From Deltaproteobacteria bacterium (lineage in GTDB: Bacteria > Myxococcota > Polyangia > Polyangiales > B10-G4): a DNA stretch of 9,552 bases. The position numbers and the translations under genes are program-made. Where the stretch lies: positions 1-9,552 of the forward strand of contig JAFDCW010000091.1 in NCBI GenBank assembly GCA_019312705.1. Reading direction: 5' to 3'. Below, piece after piece: positions 1-6,733 of the stretch. Every line of letters begins with the position of its first letter. Positions within the stretch are counted from its first letter, which is position 1. The notes below the pieces were generated by a model that saw only the letters and a program-made list of their open reading frames with translations, made no database searches and was not told the DNA's origin.

Positions 1-572
1 GGGCCGCCTAGGGCGTTTTGTCGGCAGGCATCGTAAGCACGGTTAGCGAAGCCGAAGTACGGGCGAGCCTGGGATACCAGGATGGAGCGAAAGACTTCCG
101 CTATCTCTTGGTCCGTCTGAATGGTGGCGGGGACCGGCAACCGGCGAAGGGCGCGACCGATCGATTCGTACATCAGCCCCACGAGGGCGCCCGCGACAAT
201 GCGCTGTCGGAGACTTTCCTCGGCCGCCTGGTCGAGTTCACCCCGGGCGGCGACGACGGTCGACGTTTTGCGTTCTAGCCAGCTGGCCAGCTCTTCGTCG
301 GCCCACACCTGGTAGTCGTCGGTGGCCCCCGAAGGGGGTGCCGGCGGTCGCTGGAAATCGAAGCTCTCGTCGGCGAGCTCCCATCCGAAAAGCATGCCTT
401 CACTGAGGCTGTCCCGGTCGACGTCGAGGGAGGGCAGCGAGAGGGCCGTCGGCGGCCCCATCGCATCGCCCTCGTCGAGCTCTTCGTCTTCACCGGATCC
501 GCTGCCCAACGCCCCGCCGCAGGCCGACAGGAGCACGAGACCCAGGGCCAGAGAGATGACTTCCCCTCGCAC
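1..572 (-). CDS. Predicted lipoprotein of unknown function (C-terminus cut off by window edge)
   Basis: The frame opens with GTG at 572 and stays open for 190 codons to the window edge, so the C-terminus is missing. The N-terminus is a classic lipoprotein signal: a short charged start (MRGE), a hydrophobic run (VISLALGLVLL) and a lipobox LSAC|G with the lipidated cysteine at residue 18. An acidic, Gly/Ser-rich linker follows (about residues 19-40), typical of a tether on a surface- or periplasm-facing lipoprotein. Around residues 86-165 the protein is probably helical (for example DEELASWLERK and ALVGLMYESIGRALRRLP), ending near AYDACRQNA. I recognise no family. Its start lies one base after the stop of the SUKH-like gene at 574, so the two are almost certainly co-transcribed and translationally coupled. 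No strong Shine-Dalgarno is visible. The gene reality and lipoprotein call are solid; the function is unknown. Confidence 0.8.
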   Translation of the reverse strand, partial: MRGEVISLALGLVLLSACGGALGSGSGEDEELDEGDAMGPPTALSLPSLDVDRDSLSEGMLFGWELADESFDFQRPPAPPSGATDDYQVWADEELASWLERKTSTVVAARGELDQAAEESLRQRIVAGALVGLMYESIGRALRRLPVPATIQTDQEIAEVFRSILVSQARPYFGFANRAYDACRQNALGG

Positions 573-573
573 G

Positions 574-1692
574 CTAGAAGTCCCGTCGGATTTCGAGCAA
601 CTCGCGCGGTGCATGTCCCTCGAAGAGGGCCAATAGCGTTGCGTCCAGGAGCATGTCGTCGTCCCGGAGGGCGCCGTCGATATAGGCCTGCCGCGCCTGG
701 TCCCAATGCTGCTGCGGGTCCGCGTGAAGCTCGAGGATCGACGCCTCGCGAAAATGCCGCGGCGGCGGAGTGGGCTCGTCGTGGAGGATTGCTCGCCGCA
801 CCGCGTGAGCCTGGGCGTGGTCGTCTTCGTCGGTTGCCTGCTCGACGAGAGAGTCGAGGATACGCACCCACGCCTTGTTGTCGACGCTCGCCGCCGCGAG
901 GCGTGCGATGACGTCGGCTACACGACCGGGCGTGGTCTCGCGGACGCGCCATCGATCCGATGGAGCCCGAGAAGAAAGCCGTTGAGCCGCCTCGATGGCA
1001 TCGTTCGGCCGGCCGAGGAGAACGGCTAGCTTGAGCGCTTCCCAGTCGCACCACGGAAGTGGCGGCACGCATCGGGCCGCATTCAGGTATGCGCCCATCG
1101 CCGCTTCCGGCCGCCCGGCTCGACGTAGAGCGTGGGCGACGGTCGCGTGGGCCGTGCTGATATCCGGCTCGATGTCCACGTGGCGCTGCCCCTGGCGCAG
1201 ATACTTGTCGAGGCTGAACTCTTCTTCGAAGTCAGGGGCGTCCCATTCGGCAACGCAGTTCCGACACCAGCCGTCGAAGGTTCGATAGACAATGCGAACT
1301 TCGTGCGTCTCTTCGTAGAAATCGACAACCGGCCAGGTATCCGACACGGGGCCCGCGCTCCGGTCGAAGCAGAGCAAGCTGCCCTCCGTCGTCCGGTGAA
1401 ACGGCAAGAGCAACTCGGGGTCGAGGAAGTCCGCTTCGAACGCATCGGCCAACGAGCGCAGTTCCGCCTCGATGCTCCCGGGACCAACCCTCGCAGGCAG
1501 CAGCTCCCCCGAAGGGACGACGCCTCCATTGAAACGGGTCAGCACGAAGCGCAGGTCCGCAGGGAGCGGTACGCCCAGCTGATGCTCGAGGGCCACGACA
1601 TCCGCCGACCCCGCTGGGGCGTTCACAGCGACCCCCGCCCTATCCCGGTGCGCGTCAATCCAGCGCACAAACTCGCGAACCCCACGATGCAT
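574..1692 (-). CDS. SUKH (SMI1/KNR4)-like domain protein with C-terminal helical (TPR-like) repeats
   Basis: This is a 372-residue cytosolic-type protein with no signal peptide. Residues about 14-162 look like a SUKH (SMI1/KNR4) fold: VALEHQLGVPLPADLRFVL, then the hallmark RFNGG (54-57), then a strand-rich part with TEGSLLCFDRS (102-112) and a closing EEEFSLDKYL helix (157-165). Residues about 178-372 are helical and TPR-like (HATVAHALRRAGRPEAAMGAYLNAA is one helix pair). In other bacteria SUKH proteins often act as immunity proteins to polymorphic toxins, but no toxin is visible here, so the role is open. The frame is open up to an ATG at 1869, but those 59 extra codons lie in the inverted-repeat element and read as low-quality protein. 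I chose ATG 1692, just before the conserved domain. A WCRNC pair (142-146) might bind metal; that is only a guess. The lipoprotein gene follows after one base. Confidence 0.8.
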   Translation of the reverse strand: MHRGVREFVRWIDAHRDRAGVAVNAPAGSADVVALEHQLGVPLPADLRFVLTRFNGGVVPSGELLPARVGPGSIEAELRSLADAFEADFLDPELLLPFHRTTEGSLLCFDRSAGPVSDTWPVVDFYEETHEVRIVYRTFDGWCRNCVAEWDAPDFEEEFSLDKYLRQGQRHVDIEPDISTAHATVAHALRRAGRPEAAMGAYLNAARCVPPLPWCDWEALKLAVLLGRPNDAIEAAQRLSSRAPSDRWRVRETTPGRVADVIARLAAASVDNKAWVRILDSLVEQATDEDDHAQAHAVRRAILHDEPTPPPRHFREASILELHADPQQHWDQARQAYIDGALRDDDMLLDATLLALFEGHAPRELLEIRRDF

Positions 1693-1702
1693 ATTGAAAA
1701 GC

Positions 1703-1708
1703 AGGGTA
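1703..1708 (-). promoter_or_regulatory. Candidate -10 element (TACCCT) for the SUKH-like gene
   Basis: TACCCT on the minus strand ends 10 bases before the ATG at 1692. No Shine-Dalgarno lies between them, so the transcript could start at or near the start codon. No good -35 was found at normal spacing; that position would fall at the edge of the inverted-repeat element. The call rests mainly on the same arrangement recurring at three other starts in this window. Confidence 0.35.
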
Positions 1709-1722
1709 GTCGAAGCTCCGGC

Positions 1723-1743
1723 TAGAGCACATCTCAAAAACGC
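1723..1743 (+). repeat. Left terminal inverted repeat of the 164-bp element
   Basis: The arm starts TAGAGCACATCT, then C, five A, C and GC. It pairs with 1866-1886 at 19 of 21 positions. The two mismatches flank the A-run. Confidence 0.8.
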
Positions 1744-1796
1744 GACCGAGCATCGCGCCGCGCGGCGTGGTCGGATGTGGCGTCCGCGAGACGAGG

Positions 1797-1811
1797 AAAT
1801 GCTGAGCATTT
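1797..1811. repeat. Central palindrome of the 164-bp element
   Basis: AAATGCT and AGCATTT flank a single central G at 1804. The midpoint of the element's two ends is 1804.5, so the palindrome lies on the element's symmetry axis. The half-site GAGCATTTT recurs inside the right arm (1865-1872), which points to internal duplication. Confidence 0.7.
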
Positions 1812-1865
1812 TCGAGTCGAGGGGATGGCCGCAGACGGTCGCGCCCCGCAAGCGAGGCGACAGGA

Positions 1866-1886
1866 GCATTTTTTAGATGTGCTCTA
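1866..1886 (-). repeat. Right terminal inverted repeat of the 164-bp element
   Basis: On the plus strand it reads GCA, six T, then AGATGTGCTCTA. It is the inverted partner of 1723-1743. The terminal TA is followed by unrelated sequence (AACGG), so the match ends sharply at TA. Confidence 0.8.
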
Positions 1887-1927
1887 AACGGAATCGGTGG
1901 TTTGTGGCCCCTCACCGCCAGCGCAGC

Positions 1928-1933
1928 TACGCT
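1928..1933 (+). promoter_or_regulatory. Candidate -10 element (TACGCT) for the lytic transglycosylase gene
   Basis: TACGCT ends 7 bases before the ATG at 1941, and there is no Shine-Dalgarno in between. A transcript initiated from it would begin at about the start codon (leaderless). TTGTGG at 1902-1907 is a poor -35 candidate because the spacer would be 20 bases. Confidence 0.35.
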
Positions 1934-1940
1934 TGTCGCG

Positions 1941-4034
1941 ATGCGGTATGGACCGAGGGGCATTTTTGCGCTCATCGTCGTCGTGGCCACCGGTGCCCCG
2001 GCTGGCGCAGCCGTAGCTCAAGGCACCAGCCAGGCTCCCGGGGCCCTGACTCTCCCCAATAGTGGAGAAAGCCTCGAATCGGAGGAGCTTCGCGACCTCC
2101 GGATCGCCGAAGAGACCCTCTTCGGCGACCGACGCCCGCTCGTCGACGCCGGCGCGACCCCCTGGGGGGTGCTCGGTACGCCTCCAATCTCCCTGACCTC
2201 CGACACCCCCCCTCGGGGCCGGGCCCCCTCGGCGTCGGCCTCACCGGACCTGGCCTGGCTCAGCGGCCTCTCCCTCCCCGACATCCCCATCCGTTGGGAC
2301 GACCAGGTCGTCCGATACCTCGAATTCTACAAAGACAACCCCCGGGGCCATGCGCTCATGGCCGCATGGCTGCGCCGAGAGCGACGCTGGGGGCCGATGG
2401 TTCGGGGACGCCTCCGGGCGCTCTCCCTGCCCGAAGACCTCTCTTACCTGGCGATGATCGAGAGCGGCTTCGACCCCGCAGCCCGGTCCCGCGCCTCTGC
2501 CGTCGGTATGTGGCAGTTCGTCCGCGCCACCGGCGAGGAATATGGCCTCGCCGTCGACCATTGGGTCGACGAACGCCGGGACCCCGAAGAATCCACCGAC
2601 GCCGGCGCCCGGTACCTCGATCATCTCTACCGACGCTTCGGCAGCTGGGAACTCGCCTTCGCCGCCTACAACATGGGCTACGGCGCCCTCCTCCGCTCCA
2701 TGCGGAAATACAATACCAACGACTACTGGGTGCTCACCCAGTTCGAGGCGGGGCTGCCCTTCGAGACGACGTTCTACGTGGCCAAGGTCATGGCGTGCGC
2801 CATCGTGGGCCGCAATCCCGAGCGCTTTGGCTTCGAGGACATCGAGGGGGAGCCCGTGGCCTTCGACCGGGTGGACGTGCCCGGCGGAGCCACCGTGCCC
2901 CAGGTCGCCCGTGCCGCGGGTGTCGATACGGCGCTTGTCGCCGAGCTCAATCCGAGCTTCCGGCGCAACCGAGTTCCCCCCGGCGACAGGCGAAGCGTGC
3001 GCATCCCCGCCGGCACTAGCGACCGCTTCGCTCGGGCGTGGACTCGGACGCGTCCGAGGGATCCAGCCCATCGGCCCTACGTGGTCCGCTTTGGAGAGAC
3101 CCTCGGGGGCGTCGCGACGCGGTTTCGCACGTCGTCCAGCGCCCTCCGAGAGACCAACGAGCTCGGCGACGACCAGCGAGTCGGCGCCGGTTTTCGCCTG
3201 ATGGTCCCCGCCGTGGCGGAGCGCACCACCCGCACCGACGAGCGCCCGGTCATCGCCGTCCCCGACGACCTCACCGCCCCCGAAGGGCGGCGCCGGGTGT
3301 TCTACCGCACCACCGGCGCCGAGACCGCAACCGAGGTCGCGCGCTTCTTCCGCGTTTCGGCCGATGAGCTTCGCCGGTGGAACCACGTGGACGGACGGGC
3401 CACCCTGCCCCGGGGCCTCGTCCTGCAGGTCTTCGCCCCCCCCGAGGTCGACCTCGGTCGCGCAGTGGTGATCGCCGAGGACGACGTCCGTGTCATGACC
3501 GTGGGCAGCGAAGAATTCTTCGACTACCACGAAGCGAACCGCGGCCGAGTCCGCTTCCGCTACACGGTCCGCTCAGGAGATACGCTGACCGCCATTGGCC
3601 GGCGATTCGAACTCTCGGTTGGCTCCATCGCGCGCATCAACCGCTTCGCCCGGGATACGAACCTCCAGGCGGGCCAGCAGATCATCGTCTACACGGCGCG
3701 GGAGCGTGCCCCGGCTGCCGCCGTCCGAGCGTTCGACGGACGCCTCGCGGCGCAAGCCGCGGCCCGGGGTGAAGCACTGCCACGGGAGGACGCCGAGGAC
3801 GCCGAGGACGCCGAGGACGGGGAAGACCCCACCGAAGAGGCAGCGAACTCCGCCGACGCGACGGTGCCACGGGCTGAGGCCGCAGCCCCAGAAGAAACAG
3901 AGCGAGGGGGGGACGCCGAATCTGCCGACCCCGCCGCCGAAGGCAGCCCCGAAGCGGACGCGGCCGAGCCGCCCCAACCGCCTGCGGCCGGTTCGGCCGG
4001 TCCGGCAGCGGCAGAAGAACCCGGGACCGGCTAG
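1941..4034 (+). CDS. mltD: Secreted MltD-type lytic transglycosylase with LysM repeats
   Basis: This 697-residue enzyme would cleave peptidoglycan between MurNAc and GlcNAc to form 1,6-anhydro ends. A signal peptide (IFALIVVVATGAPAGAAVAQ, cleavage near 27) has no lipobox, unlike lipid-anchored E. coli MltD, so the protein is probably periplasmic or exported. The family 1 SLT domain spans about 155-270: catalytic Glu174 in IESGFDP, then AVGMWQF (187-193), TGEEYGL (197-203) and AYNMGYG (242-248). About four LysM-like repeats follow, at 308-357 (divergent), 380-424, 453-499 (divergent) and 540-585 (canonical, YTVRSGDTLTAIGRRF), which should bind glycan chains. The last 110 residues are an Ala/Pro/acidic, presumably disordered tail with an EDA repeat. 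The frame is open to ATG 1902, but ATG 1941 puts the signal peptide at the N-terminus and was chosen. It is divergent from the SUKH gene. Confidence 0.92.
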   Translation: MRYGPRGIFALIVVVATGAPAGAAVAQGTSQAPGALTLPNSGESLESEELRDLRIAEETLFGDRRPLVDAGATPWGVLGTPPISLTSDTPPRGRAPSASASPDLAWLSGLSLPDIPIRWDDQVVRYLEFYKDNPRGHALMAAWLRRERRWGPMVRGRLRALSLPEDLSYLAMIESGFDPAARSRASAVGMWQFVRATGEEYGLAVDHWVDERRDPEESTDAGARYLDHLYRRFGSWELAFAAYNMGYGALLRSMRKYNTNDYWVLTQFEAGLPFETTFYVAKVMACAIVGRNPERFGFEDIEGEPVAFDRVDVPGGATVPQVARAAGVDTALVAELNPSFRRNRVPPGDRRSVRIPAGTSDRFARAWTRTRPRDPAHRPYVVRFGETLGGVATRFRTSSSALRETNELGDDQRVGAGFRLMVPAVAERTTRTDERPVIAVPDDLTAPEGRRRVFYRTTGAETATEVARFFRVSADELRRWNHVDGRATLPRGLVLQVFAPPEVDLGRAVVIAEDDVRVMTVGSEEFFDYHEANRGRVRFRYTVRSGDTLTAIGRRFELSVGSIARINRFARDTNLQAGQQIIVYTARERAPAAAVRAFDGRLAAQAAARGEALPREDAEDAEDAEDGEDPTEEAANSADATVPRAEAAAPEETERGGDAESADPAAEGSPEADAAEPPQPPAAGSAGPAAAEEPGTG
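3786..3818 (+). repeat. 9-bp tandem repeat (GAGGACGCC) in the transglycosylase tail
   Basis: Three full copies and one partial copy of GAGGACGCC lie in frame and encode EDA-EDA-EDA-ED at the start of the acidic tail. Such in-frame repeats can expand or contract without a frameshift. Confidence 0.85.
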
Positions 4035-4090
4035 GCGGCGAGCCTCGCCCCGACCCAGAGCCCGCCGCTGCCGCCGCCGCCCCGCAAACC

Positions 4091-4099
4091 TGCTATCCC
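4091..4099 (+). promoter_or_regulatory. Candidate extended -10 element (TGCTATCCC) for dusB
   Basis: TGC followed by TATCCC resembles an extended -10 and ends 9 bases before the GTG at 4109. The 9-mer CTGCTATCC (4090-4098) recurs exactly at 6649-6657 upstream of the coiled-coil gene. No Shine-Dalgarno precedes the GTG. The upstream DNA is a GCC-rich run (4061-4085) without a clear -35. Confidence 0.4.
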
Positions 4100-4108
4100 T
4101 GCCCCGTC

Positions 4109-5290
4109 GTGCGCGCTGAGTACAAGAGCGATATCAACCGGGACGTGCCCCTCGCATGCGCGGGCGAGTTTCGGCCGGTCTCCATTGGACCGCTCTCGGT
4201 CTGGCCACCGGTCATCCTCGCGCCGATGGCGGCAGTCACCAACTACCCCTTCCGTTCCATCTGCAAACGCTTCGGAGCGGGCCTCTACGTATCAGAGATG
4301 GTCACCGCTCGGGCCCTCGTCTACGAAAACGAAAAGTCCCTGAAGCTCGCCGACTTCGGTCCCGACGAATCGCCTCGGAGCTTGCAGATTTACGGGACCG
4401 ACCCCCACTACACCGGCGAGGCCATCAAGCGGCTGGTCGCCGAAGGCAAGGTCGACCACATCGACATGAACTTCGGCTGCCCAGTCCGAAAGGTAACGCG
4501 CAAAGGGGGCGGCGCCGCCATCCCGGCCAAACCGAACCTCCTGCGCGCCATCGTCCGGGCCGCGGTCCAGAACGCCGGCGACGTGCCCGTCACCATCAAG
4601 TTTCGCATGGGCATCGACGACTCCTTGCTCACCCACCTCGAAGCGGGGCGTATTGGCGAAGGAGAAGGCTGCGCTGCGGTCGCTCTGCACGCTCGCACCG
4701 CCGCCCAACTCTACGCCGGCCACGCCGACTGGTCGGCGATTACGGCGCTCAAGGAGGTTGTCACGACCATCCCCGTCCTCGGCAACGGCGACATCTGGGA
4801 AGGCTGGGACGCCCTGCGCATGATGCGCGAGACGGGATGCGATGGCGTGGTCGTCGGCCGCGGGTGCCTCGGCCGACCGTGGCTCTTTCGGGACCTCGCC
4901 GACGTCTTCGCGGGCCGTGAGCCGTCCGACCCACCGACCCTCGGCGAGGTGGCCGACATCATGGTCGAGCACAGCCAACGCCTCGAGGATTGGTTCGGAG
5001 CTCGCATGGGCATCCGTGGCTTCCGCCGCCATGCCACCTGGTACACCAAGGGTTTTCGCGGCAGCGCGGCGCTCCGGAGCCGGCTGATGAAGGTCGACAG
5101 CGCCGCCGACGTGAAACGGGCCCTCGAAGACGTCGACCGCACCATGCCCTTCCCCCCGAATTCGATGCGGGTCATTCGCGGCAAGACCGGAGGGACTCAG
5201 AAGGTGTCGCTCCCGGAGGGTTACCTCGACGACCGTGACGACGCGACGCCGCCAAGCGCGGATGCCGAAACGGACGTCAGCGGCGGGTGA
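4109..5290 (+). CDS. dusB: tRNA-dihydrouridine synthase, DusB/NifR3 type
   Basis: This 393-residue FMN-dependent enzyme reduces uridine to dihydrouridine in tRNA. The TIM-barrel hallmarks appear in order: FMN-binding APMAAVTNYPFRS (38-50), SEM (62-64), QIYGTDPHY (93-101), and DMNFGCPVRKV (119-129) with catalytic Cys124. Next come TIKFRMG (162-168), HARTAAQLYAGHADW (194-208), PVLGNGDI (222-229) and the phosphate-binding GCDGVVVGRGCLGRPWLF (243-260). A C-terminal helical tRNA-binding part contains HATWYTKGF (308-316). Length and order fit a complete Dus protein; the WYTKGF region favours DusB over DusA or DusC. The GTG at 4109 gives the longest in-frame protein. GTG 4145 is a possible later start, since the first 20 or so residues are not clearly conserved. 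It lies 74 bases after the transglycosylase and 82 before moeA, which it resembles only in strand. Confidence 0.93.
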   Translation: MRAEYKSDINRDVPLACAGEFRPVSIGPLSVWPPVILAPMAAVTNYPFRSICKRFGAGLYVSEMVTARALVYENEKSLKLADFGPDESPRSLQIYGTDPHYTGEAIKRLVAEGKVDHIDMNFGCPVRKVTRKGGGAAIPAKPNLLRAIVRAAVQNAGDVPVTIKFRMGIDDSLLTHLEAGRIGEGEGCAAVALHARTAAQLYAGHADWSAITALKEVVTTIPVLGNGDIWEGWDALRMMRETGCDGVVVGRGCLGRPWLFRDLADVFAGREPSDPPTLGEVADIMVEHSQRLEDWFGARMGIRGFRRHATWYTKGFRGSAALRSRLMKVDSAADVKRALEDVDRTMPFPPNSMRVIRGKTGGTQKVSLPEGYLDDRDDATPPSADAETDVSGG

Positions 5291-5358
5291 TGGGCGACGC
5301 CTCGTGGCGTCCGAAATCGCGACGGCCATCGCGCCCCCGGTTCCGCTCGAAAATCGTC

Positions 5359-5364
5359 TACCCT
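5359..5364 (+). promoter_or_regulatory. Candidate -10 element (TACCCT) for moeA
   Basis: TACCCT ends 8 bases before the ATG at 5373, with CCCGGCCC rather than a Shine-Dalgarno in between. The hexamer is the same as the one before the SUKH-like gene. No convincing -35 was seen. The position supports ATG 5373 as the moeA start. Confidence 0.35.
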
Positions 5365-5372
5365 CCCGGCCC

Positions 5373-6614
5373 ATGCTGGAGATCGACGAAGCACAGCGGC
5401 GGATCATGGCGGCCTTCTCACCGCTACCTCCCGAGAGCTGCCCCCTCGCGGGCGCCCTCGGCCGCTACCTCGCGGGCGATGTCGCCGCCAAGCAGGACGC
5501 CCCGCCGTTCTCGAACAGCGCGATGGACGGCTACGCGGTCCGAGCCGCCGAGGTCGCAGGCGCGACCGAAGAGACCCCGGTCATCTTGCCCGTCGTCGGC
5601 GAGTCCCGTGCCGGCGGACCCATGCCCCCGCCCCTCGCGGCGGGCACCACGACTCGAATCCTGACGGGGGCACCGCTCCCCGACGGGGCCGACGCCATCG
5701 TGATGCAAGAGGACACGACGAGGGACGGCGATACGCTGACCATCCGCTTCGCCTCCCCTCCCCGCCACCACGTCAGAGCCCAGGGCGAAGACATTCGTGC
5801 CAGAGATGTGCTCCTCGAGGGCGGAACGCGGGTCAGCCCCGGCGCCATCGGTCTCCTGGCGAGCCAGGGGCACGGAGAGGTCGTGGTTCATCGGCGCCCC
5901 CGGGTCGCTATCGTATCGACCGGCGACGAGCTCCGAGGCATCGACGAGGCGCCGCGCCCCGGCACCATCGTCGACTCGAACCGCTACGCCCTCGCCGCTC
6001 AAATTGCCGAGGCCGGCGGAGAGCCCGTCGCCCTGCCCCCGGCTCCCGACGACCTCGACGCGATTTCGCAGCTCCTCGAAGAGGCGCTGAAGTGTGACCT
6101 GGTGGTCACCACCGGGGGTGTGTCCGTTGGCGACCACGACCACGTGCGAGAGGCCTTCGAACGCGTCGGGATCGAGGCTGACTTCTGGAAGATCCGTATC
6201 AAGCCCGGCAAACCGGTGACCTTTGGCCGCCGGGGTAACGTCCCGGTGATCGGGCTGCCGGGCAATCCGGTCAGCGCCATGGTCACGTTCCAGGTCTTCG
6301 CCGGCCCGGGCATCCGGCACATGCTCGGAGACCCGAACCCCTATCCCCAAACCCGGGAAGTGGCCCTGGGCCACGATCACCAGCGCAAGACCGGCCGCCC
6401 CGAGCTCGCCCGGGGCAAGCTACGGCTGACCGACGACGGCCTCGTCGTCGATCTCTTTCAACGCCAGGGCTCCGGCGCCATGCCCTCGGTGGCTCGGGCC
6501 GACGTATTGGCCCTGTTGCCCGAAGATCGAGGCACCCTGACGGCCGGGGAGCGGGTGCTCACCCTGCCCTTCGCCCCCGCGCCGGGGAGCAGCACGAGCC
6601 CCTTCGGGAAATAG
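5373..6614 (+). CDS. moeA: Molybdopterin molybdotransferase MoeA
   Basis: This 413-residue protein, close to the usual family length, inserts molybdate into adenylyl-molybdopterin in the last common step of molybdenum cofactor synthesis in the cytoplasm. Hallmarks in order are PPFSNSAMDGYAVR (44-57) with Asp52, RILTGAPLPDGADAIVMQED (95-114), and the MogA-like domain with VAIVSTGDEL (178-187, Asp185). These are followed by TTGGVSVGDHDHV (246-258), KIRIKPGKPVTFG (273-285), GLPGNPVSAMVTF (294-306) and a C-terminal beta domain (about 330-405). The frame is open up to 5235 inside dusB, but the extra 46 codons are Arg/Pro-rich and unconserved. ATG 5373, immediately before LEIDEAQRRI, matches family N-termini. 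No other Moco gene is in the window, so the gene appears to be separated from its pathway partners. Confidence 0.95.
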   Translation: MLEIDEAQRRIMAAFSPLPPESCPLAGALGRYLAGDVAAKQDAPPFSNSAMDGYAVRAAEVAGATEETPVILPVVGESRAGGPMPPPLAAGTTTRILTGAPLPDGADAIVMQEDTTRDGDTLTIRFASPPRHHVRAQGEDIRARDVLLEGGTRVSPGAIGLLASQGHGEVVVHRRPRVAIVSTGDELRGIDEAPRPGTIVDSNRYALAAQIAEAGGEPVALPPAPDDLDAISQLLEEALKCDLVVTTGGVSVGDHDHVREAFERVGIEADFWKIRIKPGKPVTFGRRGNVPVIGLPGNPVSAMVTFQVFAGPGIRHMLGDPNPYPQTREVALGHDHQRKTGRPELARGKLRLTDDGLVVDLFQRQGSGAMPSVARADVLALLPEDRGTLTAGERVLTLPFAPAPGSSTSPFGK

Positions 6615-6631
6615 CCTGCCCTTCCGGTACG

Positions 6632-6658
6632 TTGCCCGGCAAGGAGGGCTGCTATCCT
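6632..6658 (+). promoter_or_regulatory. Candidate promoter for the MoxR operon (TTGCCC ... TGCTATCCT)
   Basis: TTGCCC (6632-6637) stands 15 bases before TATCCT (6653-6658), which has an extended TGC (6650-6652). It shares the exact 9-mer CTGCTATCC with the dusB upstream region. The start codon is 75 bases further on, so this promoter would give a real 5' leader, unlike the others in the window. GGAGG (6643-6647) and CCTCC (6656-6660) could pair into a small hairpin over the -10. Confidence 0.4.
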
Positions 6659-6733
6659 CCATAGACCAATCCTGGGCGTACGCCGTCCCAAGAAAAGCGT
6701 GGCCACCATGATCGAGGGCAGTAAGCGCAGTCG

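Larger units (their letters stand above)
1723..1886. mobile_element. 164-bp TA-flanked inverted-repeat element, MITE-like
   Basis: The two ends are inverted repeats. TAGAGCACATCT at 1723-1734 matches the reverse complement of 1875-1886 perfectly, and over 21 bases (1723-1743 against 1866-1886) 19 pair. Each end is bordered by TA, as expected if TA is the duplicated target of an IS630/Tc1-mariner-type transposase. An odd palindrome, AAATGCT-G-AGCATTT (1797-1811), sits at the exact midpoint. The interior shows weaker dyad similarity about the same axis: TGTGGCGTCC at 1776-1785 resembles the reverse strand of 1823-1833. It also contains a 12-bp palindrome CGCCGCGCGGCG (1757-1768). No transposase is encoded, so it would be non-autonomous. 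A structured RNA or a fixed intergenic repeat is the alternative. The symmetry is directly visible; mobility is inferred. Confidence 0.55.

Noticed and set aside
1723..1886. The inverted-repeat element as a bidirectional intrinsic terminator
   Set aside because: The A- and T-runs lie inside the loop side of the outer stem rather than after it, and the arms are separated by more than 120 bases. A mobile or structural element fits better.
2241..3530. 429-codon antisense ORF opposite the transglycosylase
   Set aside because: It is a shadow of the strongly GC-biased gene on the plus strand. The plus-strand product has catalytic and LysM motifs, whereas this frame is Gly/Val/His-rich without any domain.
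4037..4049. GGCGAG-C-CTCGCC dyad just after the transglycosylase stop, as a terminator
   Set aside because: The stem has a one-base centre and no T-run follows; this is ordinary for such GC-rich DNA.
5235..5372. Upstream in-frame extension of moeA
   Set aside because: It would overlap the dusB end and adds an Arg/Pro-rich stretch that MoeA proteins lack. ATG 5373 fits the family start.
4292..5407. 371-codon antisense ORF opposite dusB
   Set aside because: DusB on the plus strand carries all catalytic motifs. The antisense frame shows none and results from high third-position GC.
5424..6380. 318-codon antisense ORF opposite moeA
   Set aside because: It lies wholly inside moeA, which is unambiguous, and has no recognisable motif.
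6632..6642. TTGCCCGGCAA dyad after moeA, as a terminator or operator
   Set aside because: The dyad is only five bases per arm with no T-tract, and part of it is better read as a -35 candidate. It is too short to call an operator.
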